A stretch of DNA of 9,366 bases from Clostridia bacterium (GTDB lineage: Bacteria; Bacillota_A; Clostridia; Christensenellales; Aristaeellaceae): the NCBI GenBank assembly GCA_017525805.1, contig JAFXSH010000151.1, positions 1 through 9,366 on the forward strand, written 5' to 3'. Positions 1-5,824 of this stretch are shown piece by piece (position 1 is the stretch's first letter; the number at the start of each line of letters is the position of its first letter). The notes beneath the pieces were generated by a model. It had not been told where the DNA came from. It saw only the letters and a list, made by a program, of their open reading frames with translations, and made no database searches. The translations under genes and the position numbers were made by a program.

Positions 1-93
1 AGAAGCACAGTGTCGCCAAGTTTTCCTGTTTCCTACAAGCAGCAGCGGGAATTTGTTTTTTCCTCTCGTCAAGCAGCTTCCGCAGGTACGGGT
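1..93. other. Left-edge stretch with no supported gene
   Basis: The frame starting at base 1 stays open until a TAA at 154-156. Its second half simply reads through the palindromes at 94-138, and there is no start or recognisable motif. The reverse strand here can also be read as a short peptide (for example LRKLLDERKKQ), again without family identity. It could be the end of a gene lying to the left or part of a dispersed repeat. I see no promoter strong enough to name. Confidence 0.3.
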
Positions 94-146
94 CCAGGGA
101 GGTCACCTCCCTGGTGGGGTGTGGGGCAAAGCCCCACAGTTTTCCT
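94..146. repeat. Two adjacent perfect palindromes: dispersed repeat or terminator
   Basis: Hairpin 1 pairs CCAGGGAGG (94-102) with CCTCCCTGG (106-114) around a 3-nt loop. Hairpin 2 pairs TGTGGGGC (120-127) with GCCCCACA (131-138), loop AAA, followed by GTTTTCC. The second has the shape of an intrinsic terminator with a weak T-run and could end a gene to the left. The two perfect GC-rich palindromes, spaced by 5 nt, also resemble interspersed palindromic repeats that I recall from gut Clostridia genomes; that recollection is unchecked. Either way it separates the following operon from its left neighbour. Confidence 0.45.
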
Positions 147-193
147 GGTTACTTAAAGTGTTCATGAATCAACTGAATAAGAGGTGAAGCCCT

Positions 194-1579
194 ATGTCCA
201 TCATCGCGGCTTTTATGGTGCCCCATCCGCCTTTGATCGTGCCCGAAGTGGGCCGGGGCGGCGAAAAACAGATCGAAGCCACCAGCGCCGCGTACAGGAA
301 GGCTGCTCAGGCCATTGCGGCCCTGAAACCGGAAACCATCGTGATTTCCAGCCCCCATGTCACCATGTACGCGGACTATTTTCATATTTCCCCCGGCAGG
401 CGCGCCGAAGGAAGCCTCGCCCGGTTTCACGCCCCCCAAGTGCGGTTCAAAGAGGAATACGATGCTGAACTGGTGAAAGCCATCGAAGGAATCGCGCAAG
501 AAAACGGCTTCCCCGCGGGGACCCAGGGGCAGCGGGAACCGGAACTGGATCACGGCGTGATGGTGCCGCTGTATTTCATCCGGCAGGCTTATTCCGATTT
601 CAAGCTGGTGCGCGTCGGGCTTTCCGGCTTGCCCCTGGAGGACCACTACCGGCTGGGGCAGATGATCCGGCAGGCGGCGGAGGAAACGGGCCGCCGGGTA
701 GTTTACGTGGCCAGCGGCGATCTTTCCCACAAACTGCGGGAATATGGTCCCTACGGCTACGCGCCGGAAGGACCCCAATATGACGAGCGCATCATGGACG
801 TGTGCGGTCGGGCGGCCTTCGGCGAGCTGTTGGATTTCGAGGAAAGCTTCTGCGAGCGCGCGGCGGAGTGCGGCCACCGTTCCTTCGTGATCATGGCGGG
901 GGCGCTGGACGGACAGGCCGTGGAAGCGGAAAAACTGTCCCATGAGGACGTGACCGGCGTGGGCTACGGCATCTGCGCTTTCCGTCCCATGGGACCGGAT
1001 AAAAGCCGCTGTTTCCTGGATCTCCGACAGGGTGAACAGGAAAAGCGGGTTTCCGAAAAACGAACGCAGGCCGATCCCTTCGTGCGTTTAGCCTGGCAGA
1101 GCGTGGAAAGCTATGTGCGGAATCGCCGAATCATGGAAACACCGGATCACCTTCCCCCGGAACTAAAAAACCGCCGGGCGGGCGCGTTCGTGTCCATCCA
1201 CAAGCAGGGGCGGCTGCGGGGCTGCATCGGCACCATTTCGCCCACCCGGAACAGCTTAGCGGAAGAGATCATTTCCAACGCCGTCAGCGCCGCGGCCCGA
1301 GACCCGCGTTTTGATCCCATCCGGCCCGATGAATTGAAGCTGCTGGAAATCAACGTGGACGTGCTGGGGGAGCCGGAGGACATATCCTCCGAAGCCGAGC
1401 TTGACGTGAAACGCTATGGAGTGATCGTGAGCCGGGATCATCGCCGGGGGCTGCTGCTGCCCGATTTGGAGGGCGTGGACACGGTGGCCCAGCAAATCGC
1501 TATCGCCCGTCAGAAAGCGGGCATCGGACCCAGGGAGCCGGTGAAATTACAAAGGTTCCAAGTAGTCCGGCATACCTGA
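194..1579 (+). CDS. amrA: AmmeMemoRadiSam system protein A: LigB/MEMO-like domain fused to AMMECR1 domain
   Basis: This 461-residue fusion protein has two domains. Residues 1 to about 270 form a class III extradiol dioxygenase (LigB)/MEMO-like domain with PHPP (H11), SPH (H54), DHG (H120), SGDLSH (H179) and AECGHRS (E225, C226). These fit the iron-ligand and catalytic-base positions of LigB-type enzymes. Residues about 294-461 form an AMMECR1 domain with its hallmark LRGCIGT (341-347, C344) and RDPRFDPI (369-376). The protein looks cytosolic, with no signal peptide or membrane segment. The family is known to occur with a radical SAM enzyme, which is the next gene 14 bases downstream, but the reaction and substrate are unknown. 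The start is firm: an in-frame TGA lies at 185-187 and AAGAGGTG (179-186) serves as ribosome binding site. No separate MEMO gene is visible, so this fusion probably supplies both parts. The call is confident; the function is not. Confidence 0.93.
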   Translation: MSIIAAFMVPHPPLIVPEVGRGGEKQIEATSAAYRKAAQAIAALKPETIVISSPHVTMYADYFHISPGRRAEGSLARFHAPQVRFKEEYDAELVKAIEGIAQENGFPAGTQGQREPELDHGVMVPLYFIRQAYSDFKLVRVGLSGLPLEDHYRLGQMIRQAAEETGRRVVYVASGDLSHKLREYGPYGYAPEGPQYDERIMDVCGRAAFGELLDFEESFCERAAECGHRSFVIMAGALDGQAVEAEKLSHEDVTGVGYGICAFRPMGPDKSRCFLDLRQGEQEKRVSEKRTQADPFVRLAWQSVESYVRNRRIMETPDHLPPELKNRRAGAFVSIHKQGRLRGCIGTISPTRNSLAEEIISNAVSAAARDPRFDPIRPDELKLLEINVDVLGEPEDISSEAELDVKRYGVIVSRDHRRGLLLPDLEGVDTVAQQIAIARQKAGIGPREPVKLQRFQVVRHT

Positions 1580-1593
1580 AGGAGGCAGCGAAC

Positions 1594-2454
1594 ATGGCAC
1601 GGTGCGGCGTATGCTTTCATCACTGCGAAATCCCGGAGGGACAAAGGGGTTTCTGCGGCGCGCGAAAGTGCGAACGCGGCACGGTGATCCCCGATAATTA
1701 CGGCAGGATCACCGGACTGGCCCTGGATCCCGTCGAAAAAAAGCCCCTGCGGCGCTTTCATCCCGGCGGCATGATCCTCTCGGCGGGCAGCTACGGCTGT
1801 AACCTGCGCTGCCCCTTTTGCCAGAATCACGGCATTTCCTGGTCGGCGGAAGCCATGGGTTCTGCGGACAAGACCGAAACCGTCACGCCGGAAGCGCTGG
1901 CAGATTTGGCGGTCCGCTTGAAGCCCCAAGGGAATATCGGCCTGGCTTTTACCTACAACGAGCCGCTGATCGGCTGGGAGTTCGTGCGGGACGCCGCCAA
2001 GCTTTCCCATGAAGCGGGGCTTGTAAACGTACTGGTGACCAACGGGACGGCGGAATTATGGGTATTGGAAGAGCTGTCCCCGTACATCGACGCGATGAAC
2101 ATCGACCTCAAGGGCTTCACTGACCGCTACTATACCCATGTTTTAGGCGGCAGCCTGGATATGGTGAAAGCGTTCATCGCCCGGGCTGTGCAAATTTGTC
2201 ACGTGGAACTGACCACCCTGATCGTTCCCATGGAAAATGATTCCGAGGAGGAGACGCGGGCGCTGACTGCCTGGGTGGCGGGCTTAAAGGACGGGCATGG
2301 GCGGATCATCGGCCCCGAAATTCCGCTGCACATTTCCCGCTTTTTCCCCCGCTTTCATATGACGGACCGCCCGCCTACGGACGTGAGCCGCGTTTATCGC
2401 CTCAAGGACGTTGCGCGGGAAAAGCTGAAATACGTGTACACAGGAAACTGCTGA
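1594..2454 (+). CDS. amrS: AmmeMemoRadiSam system radical SAM enzyme (compact form)
   Basis: This 286-residue radical SAM protein is related to pyruvate formate-lyase activating enzymes. The 4Fe-4S/SAM motif is C69-x3-C73-x2-C76 (CNLRCPFC). An N-terminal cysteine cluster (C4, C7, C11, C21, C26) precedes it, with TYNEP (120-124), VTNG (148-151), DLKGF (171-175) and HISRFFP (246-252) following, as in this family. It probably makes a 5'-deoxyadenosyl radical in the cytosol of an anaerobe; its target is unknown. Ribosome binding site AAGGAGG (1579-1585) overlaps the stop codon of the fusion gene upstream, so the two are almost certainly cotranscribed and perhaps translationally coupled. The protein stops at YVYTGNC. 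Longer relatives, as I recall them, continue with a cysteine-bearing tail (CPxCG). The terminator follows at once, so this looks like a natural short form, not a frameshift. Confidence 0.93.
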   Translation: MARCGVCFHHCEIPEGQRGFCGARKCERGTVIPDNYGRITGLALDPVEKKPLRRFHPGGMILSAGSYGCNLRCPFCQNHGISWSAEAMGSADKTETVTPEALADLAVRLKPQGNIGLAFTYNEPLIGWEFVRDAAKLSHEAGLVNVLVTNGTAELWVLEELSPYIDAMNIDLKGFTDRYYTHVLGGSLDMVKAFIARAVQICHVELTTLIVPMENDSEEETRALTAWVAGLKDGHGRIIGPEIPLHISRFFPRFHMTDRPPTDVSRVYRLKDVAREKLKYVYTGNC

Positions 2455-2484
2455 AAAGGGGACGGCTCCTTCGCCGTCCCCTTT
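2455..2484. terminator. Bidirectional intrinsic terminator between convergent operons
   Basis: A perfect 12-bp stem pairs AAAGGGGACGGC (2455-2466) with GCCGTCCCCTTT (2473-2484) around a 6-nt loop. T-rich sequence follows on the plus side (TTT within 2482-2484, then GGTTTA). On the minus side the complement of A2454-A2457 gives TTTT. It sits directly after the stop codon of the radical SAM gene and 3 bases past the stop codon of the convergent membrane-protein gene, so it serves both operons. Confidence 0.88.
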
Positions 2485-2487
2485 GGT

Positions 2488-3150
2488 TTACTGTTCGTTT
2501 TTCCCAACAAGCGCTTTCGTTACTTCGATTACGTTCCTGTGCCTGATATCCCTCGGTTCAAAATGAATGGCGTTGTAAACCAGCTGCATCACCGCCCCGG
2601 CCCCGAAGGTGCTGATCAGGGTGCCGATGCCCACAGGGCCGCCCAGAAGCCAGCCGACCAACAGTACCCCGGCCCAGAGCAGAATTTCCACCAGGCCGAT
2701 GGGCAGCTTGGGCAGGCGCTTGCCAATGCCCACCAGCAGGGAATCCCTGGGCCCGCAGCATTGCCCGGCCTTCATATAAATCCACATGCCCAGGGCCATG
2801 AACACAAAGCCCAGAACCATCACGGCAATGCCTAACCACAGATTATCATTTTCGGGAAGGGGATTCAGGTCGTTGTACATCTGCACGAAATTTCCCGTCA
2901 CCAGGGCGTCGATGATGGTGCCGTACCCGATCCGCTCCCGCAGGCATAGATCGATCAAAAGAATGACGACCGCCATCACCGTCATGGACAGGCCGTAATT
3001 CAGCGGGGTATGGTAGGATATGCCCATGCCCAAACAATCCCAGGGGGCAAGACCGATGTTGGCGAAGATCGTCAGGTGCACCCCGAAAGCAAAAACCAGC
3101 AAACCGGCCGCAATGCGCAGCCATTGAAGAAAAATCGTTTTTCTGCTCAT
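2488..3150 (-). CDS. YczE/YyaS/YitT-like integral membrane protein
   Basis: This 220-residue protein has about five hydrophobic helices (roughly 11-31, 53-71, 105-125, 151-170, 173-193) and a charged C-terminal tail after residue 195. Two loop motifs match the YczE/YyaS/YitT group: IGLAPWDCLGMGI (32-44) after helix 1 and CGPRDSLLVGIG (132-143) after helix 3, which look like an internal duplication. It acts in the cytoplasmic membrane; no substrate is established for this group. The frame is open for 63 more codons upstream, but that part lies inside the Nudix gene. The start chosen (ATG at 3148-3150, beginning MSRKTIF) overlaps the upstream stop codon as ATGA, implying translational coupling. 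It has no promoter of its own that I can see and shares the one at 3742-3770. Confidence 0.85.
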   Translation of the reverse strand: MSRKTIFLQWLRIAAGLLVFAFGVHLTIFANIGLAPWDCLGMGISYHTPLNYGLSMTVMAVVILLIDLCLRERIGYGTIIDALVTGNFVQMYNDLNPLPENDNLWLGIAVMVLGFVFMALGMWIYMKAGQCCGPRDSLLVGIGKRLPKLPIGLVEILLWAGVLLVGWLLGGPVGIGTLISTFGAGAVMQLVYNAIHFEPRDIRHRNVIEVTKALVGKNEQ

Positions 3151-3707
3151 AATTCCCTCGAACGTTTCAAATAATCCCGCAGGATGTTCAGCCCGGCCCG
3201 GGCCATACAGAACCTTTCCCGGCTGGTCTGTATCTCCGCCCACACTTCTTCCAGATCGAACCAGCGCGTCTCGTCCACCTCCGACGCCTGGAGCGTCAGG
3301 GCGTCTGTCTCCACCGGGTCGGAATAAACATAGACCCACGTTAATTCATTATCTTTGAAGGGCCGCCCGTGGAATTCTTTTTCATAGCGGATGCGGAAAG
3401 TGCCCGCGAAGGTGAGCTGATCCGGCTCCGCGCTGATCCCCAATTCTTCTTTCAGCTCCCGCAGCGCGGAGGGAAGCGGCTCCTCCCCCGCCGGGATATG
3501 GCCCGCCGAGGAAGTATCGTACATGCCGGGAAAGGATTCTTTTTCCATGCTCCGCTTTTGAAGCAGGATATCATATCCCCCCTTCTTTTCCCGCGCGATC
3601 CACACGTGGGCCGTGCGGTGCAGGATTCCATTCCGGTGGGCATCGTCCCTGCTGACGGTCCTCCCGGTGGGGCGGCCGTCCTCGGTGCATACGTCCAGGT
3701 ATTCCAT
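3147..3707 (-). CDS. Nudix hydrolase, isopentenyl-diphosphate-isomerase-like subgroup
   Basis: This 186-residue protein carries a complete Nudix box at residues 69-91: G69, E75, then REL at 83-85, EE at 87-88 and G90-I91, an exact fit to Gx5Ex7REUxEExGU. The glutamates bind the divalent metal used to hydrolyse a nucleoside diphosphate linked to another group. The N-terminus (LDVCTEDGRPTGR, then H24-R25) and the HRTAHVWI segment (30-37) resemble the Nudix proteins related to IPP isomerase. Such proteins are usually hydrolases of unknown substrate, so I do not call it an isomerase. The open frame extends upstream to 3971, but the ATG at 3705-3707 is preferred. It has AAGGGGAG in front (3712-3719) and lies about 28 bases from the predicted transcription start. 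It is first in the operon with the membrane protein; any shared pathway is inference. Confidence 0.88.
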   Translation of the reverse strand: MEYLDVCTEDGRPTGRTVSRDDAHRNGILHRTAHVWIAREKKGGYDILLQKRSMEKESFPGMYDTSSAGHIPAGEEPLPSALRELKEELGISAEPDQLTFAGTFRIRYEKEFHGRPFKDNELTWVYVYSDPVETDALTLQASEVDETRWFDLEEVWAEIQTSRERFCMARAGLNILRDYLKRSREL

Positions 3708-3741
3708 GCTTCTCCCCTTCCCAGTCGTTTTTCCGAAACGT

Positions 3742-3770
3742 ATTATAAGCGAATGTTGGAAGAAAGGCAA
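3742..3770 (-). promoter_or_regulatory. SigA-type promoter for the Nudix/membrane-protein operon
   Basis: On the minus strand there is a consensus -10 TATAAT (3742-3747), a 17-bp spacer and a -35 TTGCCT (3765-3770; four of six bases match TTGACA). The expected transcript start near 3735 leaves a leader of about 28 bases, ending in the AAGGGGAG ribosome binding site. Spacing and the perfect -10 make this the most convincing promoter in the window. Confidence 0.75.
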
Positions 3771-3893
3771 GAAATCGCCCTCGCCCGCATAGAATGAACG
3801 GTGGAAAGATTTCAGATTTCCACAAAGCACGGCGTCTCTCGAGGAAAAAACAGGAAAAAAACAATCTTTTTTTTCACTCGCGCGGCACCGCCC

Positions 3894-3920
3894 TTGCATT
3901 TTGCTTGGAATTGTGATAAT
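3894..3920 (+). promoter_or_regulatory. Candidate promoter for the aspartate aminotransferase gene
   Basis: The plus strand shows TTGCAT (3894-3899) and, after a short 15-bp spacer, GATAAT (3915-3920) preceded by TG at 3912-3913. That gives an extended -10 of the TGnTATAAT type, which can compensate for poor -35 spacing. The start would fall near 3927, giving a leader of roughly 130 bases. It is moderately supported. Confidence 0.42.
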
Positions 3921-4059
3921 CTGAACAGGCATCATCCAAAAAGATGCGCAATCGGATTTCTGAAACTGCAAATTCTGGCTGTTTTATCAAAAAACACCGT
4001 CGATTTTGCAAGAAATACAAAAGTAAAAATTCATTTTTAACAAAAAGGGGTAATACGCC
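3921..4059 (+). other. Long AT-rich leader upstream of the aminotransferase
   Basis: This stretch is strikingly A/T-rich compared with the genes around it. It contains one small hairpin (GCATC 3929-3933 with GATGC 3943-3947, loop 9) and ends in the ribosome binding site AAAAGGGG (4043-4050), 9 bases before the ATG. I recognise no riboswitch fold and no convincing leader peptide. Immediately left of the promoter are A- and T-runs (3845-3874) without terminator shape. Confidence 0.35.
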
Positions 4060-5358
4060 ATGAAGCCTTATCAGGAAATGACAGCGGAGGAACTGAACAT
4101 TGAACTGTCGCAGCTCAAGGCGCAGTACAAGCGGGTGCAGGCTTTGGGCATGCACTTGGACATGAGCCGCGGCAAGCCCTGCCAGGAACAGCTGGACCTG
4201 TCCATGGGCATGATGGACGTGCTGGATTCCTCCAGCGATCTGACCTGCGAGGACGGCACCGACTGCCGCAACTACGGCCAGCTCACCGGCATTGAGGAAG
4301 CGCGGGAGCTGCTGGGCGACATGATGGAAAATAACCCCAAGGACATCATCATCTACGGTAACTCCTCCCTGAACGTGATGTTTGATACCATCAGCCGCGT
4401 GTGGACCCACGGCGTGATGGGCAACACCCCCTGGTGCCGCCTGCCGGAGGTAAAATTCCTGTGCCCCGTGCCGGGCTATGACCGGCATTTCGCCATCACC
4501 GAGTATTTCGGCATCAAAATGGTGCCCGTGCCCATGACGCCCACCGGCCCGGACATGGATATCGTGGAAAAGCTGGTGCGGGAGGACGAAACCATCAAGG
4601 GCATCTGGTGCGTGCCCAAATATTCCAACCCTCAGGGCATTTCCTACAGCGATGAAACCGTGCGCCGCTTCGCGCGCTTAGAGCCCGCCGCGCCGGACTT
4701 CCGCATTTTCTGGGACAATGCCTACGGCATGCACCATCTGTACGACCACAAGCAGGATTACCTGATCGAAATTCTGGCCGAATGCAAGCGGGCGGGCAAT
4801 CCCGACATGGTATACAAATTTGCCTCCACCTCCAAAATCACCTTCCCCGGCAGCGGCATCGCCGCCATCGCCACCAGCCCCAACAACATGGAGGATTTTG
4901 TTTCCTACTTAAAGCGCCAAACCATCGGCCACGACAAGGTGAATCAGCTTCGTCACGTGCGCTTCTTCGGCGATATTCACGGCATGGTGGAGCATATGCG
5001 CAAGCACGCCGACATCATCCGCCCCAAGTTCGAGGCGGTGGAAGCGACCCTGGAAAAGGACCTGGCGGGCCTGGACGTTGGCACCTGGACCTGCCCCTTG
5101 GGCGGCTATTTCATCATGTTCGATTCCCTGCCCGGCTGCGCCAAGGATATCGTGGCCCTGGCCAAGAAAGCGGGCGTCACCATGACCCCCGCCGGCGCCA
5201 CCTGGCCCTACGGCAAGGATCCCAACGATTCCAATATCCGTATCGCGCCCACCTATCCCTGCCTGTCGGATCTGAAAACCGCCATGGAGATTTTCACCCT
5301 CTGCGTGCGCATTGTCAGCGCAAAAAAACTGCTGGCCGAAAAGCAGGCGGCGGCCTGA
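4060..5358 (+). CDS. Aspartate aminotransferase, class Ic (AspT-like, PLP-dependent fold type I)
   Basis: This 432-residue PLP enzyme probably transfers the amino group between aspartate and 2-oxoglutarate in the cytosol, linking oxaloacetate to amino-acid supply. Visible motifs are DMSRGKP (34-40), YSNPQG (188-193, N190), FWDNAY (217-222, D219 for the pyridine nitrogen and Y222), STSKITFPG (256-264, K259 for the Schiff base) and SNIRIAPTYP (391-400, R394 for the substrate carboxylate). The DMSRGKP start, the SKITFPG lysine site and the NIRIAPTYP end set it apart from ordinary AspC/AspB enzymes. They match the class Ic group known from Corynebacterium AspT. Length is usual for the group. It is monocistronic, with a promoter candidate at 3894-3920 and a strong terminator after it. 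Activity on other dicarboxylic or aromatic amino acids is possible. Confidence 0.9.
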   Translation: MKPYQEMTAEELNIELSQLKAQYKRVQALGMHLDMSRGKPCQEQLDLSMGMMDVLDSSSDLTCEDGTDCRNYGQLTGIEEARELLGDMMENNPKDIIIYGNSSLNVMFDTISRVWTHGVMGNTPWCRLPEVKFLCPVPGYDRHFAITEYFGIKMVPVPMTPTGPDMDIVEKLVREDETIKGIWCVPKYSNPQGISYSDETVRRFARLEPAAPDFRIFWDNAYGMHHLYDHKQDYLIEILAECKRAGNPDMVYKFASTSKITFPGSGIAAIATSPNNMEDFVSYLKRQTIGHDKVNQLRHVRFFGDIHGMVEHMRKHADIIRPKFEAVEATLEKDLAGLDVGTWTCPLGGYFIMFDSLPGCAKDIVALAKKAGVTMTPAGATWPYGKDPNDSNIRIAPTYPCLSDLKTAMEIFTLCVRIVSAKKLLAEKQAAA

Positions 5359-5376
5359 CCCGGTTTGTTTTCTCTG

Positions 5377-5411
5377 GAGGAACGATCCATTCCGGTCGTT
5401 CCTCTTTTTTT
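5377..5411 (+). terminator. Intrinsic terminator of the aminotransferase gene
   Basis: A perfect 9-bp stem pairs GAGGAACGA (5377-5385) with TCGTTCCTC (5396-5404). The 10-nt loop may add two more pairs (CC 5387-5388 with GG 5394-5395). Seven T residues (5405-5411) follow immediately. It lies 18 bases after the stop codon and is a textbook rho-independent terminator. Confidence 0.92.
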
Positions 5412-5434
5412 GTAAATATATTTTGTACAGAGTA

Positions 5435-5464
5435 TAGACGCTGCGGACTGAATCGGTGTATAAT
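5435..5464 (+). promoter_or_regulatory. Candidate promoter upstream of glgB, with a long leader
   Basis: TAGACG (5435-5440; four of six match TTGACA), an 18-bp spacer and a perfect TATAAT (5459-5464) on the plus strand follow directly after the aminotransferase terminator. If it drives glgB, the leader would be about 350 bases. It might instead drive a small RNA in between. I found no better promoter nearer glgB. Confidence 0.4.
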
Positions 5465-5824
5465 GAATTATCCGCACCGCCTTCCGGGTGATGGACGTGA
5501 CCGGCTCCAGCCCCAGGTCGCCCCCCTTTCCATGAACAGAAAGAAATCATTTCCAAACAGCATAGCAACGGAGCCTATGGCATTTTTCCCGCAAAATAAA
5601 CGACAAATCCGCAATTATTCAGTCGTCGGATCGATAGACAGGCAGAAAAACAAATTTCTTCCGTTTCACCGATGAAACGCCCTTGTTCCTCATGACCGGC
5701 CAGGGCGTCCGGCAGGATCATAGGCCATTTCAGCGGCAGCCAACTCCAAATTTCCTTGAAGCCCAATTCGTCTCTATCATCCTCCCCCCGGCAAACTTAA
5801 GCAAGCGAAAGGAAGGACAAACGC
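5465..5824. other. Gene-poor region before glgB: possible leader, small RNA or gene remnant
   Basis: There is no confident gene here. The left part (5471-5530) is GC-rich and can fold: CACC 5475-5478 with GGTG 5487-5490, and GACC 5499-5502 with GGTC 5516-5519 enclosing GGC/GCC. The middle (about 5530-5670) is less GC-rich with no coding signal. On the minus strand a frame with only a TTG start (5766 down to TAG at 5575) encodes 63 residues with partly gene-like codon use and no matching ribosome binding site. A different minus frame continues leftward to about 5470. This could be a decayed minus-strand gene, a structured leader, or unconstrained DNA. The right end carries the glgB ribosome binding site (AAAGGAAGGA, 5808-5817). 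Confidence 0.35.

Noticed and set aside
1..156. Open frame entering from the left edge, as the end of a gene
   Set aside because: Its second half is only the read-through of two palindromes and the first half has no recognisable protein content, so it is not listed as a gene.
149..943. 264-codon minus-strand open frame across the AMMECR1 fusion gene
   Set aside because: It lies antisense to a gene with clear family motifs, is rich in His, Gly and Arg as shadow frames in GC-rich DNA usually are, and shows no motif.
3151..3339. N-terminal extension of the membrane protein (63 extra residues)
   Set aside because: It lies within the Nudix gene in another frame, is not hydrophobic or family-like, and the ATG at 3148-3150 in an ATGA overlap is the natural start.
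3708..3971. Upstream extension of the Nudix frame to a 274-residue protein
   Set aside because: It would run through the predicted promoter and ribosome binding site; the family N-terminus begins at the ATG at 3705-3707.
5465..5530. Riboswitch, 6S RNA or SRP RNA in the GC-rich block before glgB
   Set aside because: The small hairpins do not match any consensus I know; no conserved core of these RNAs is visible.
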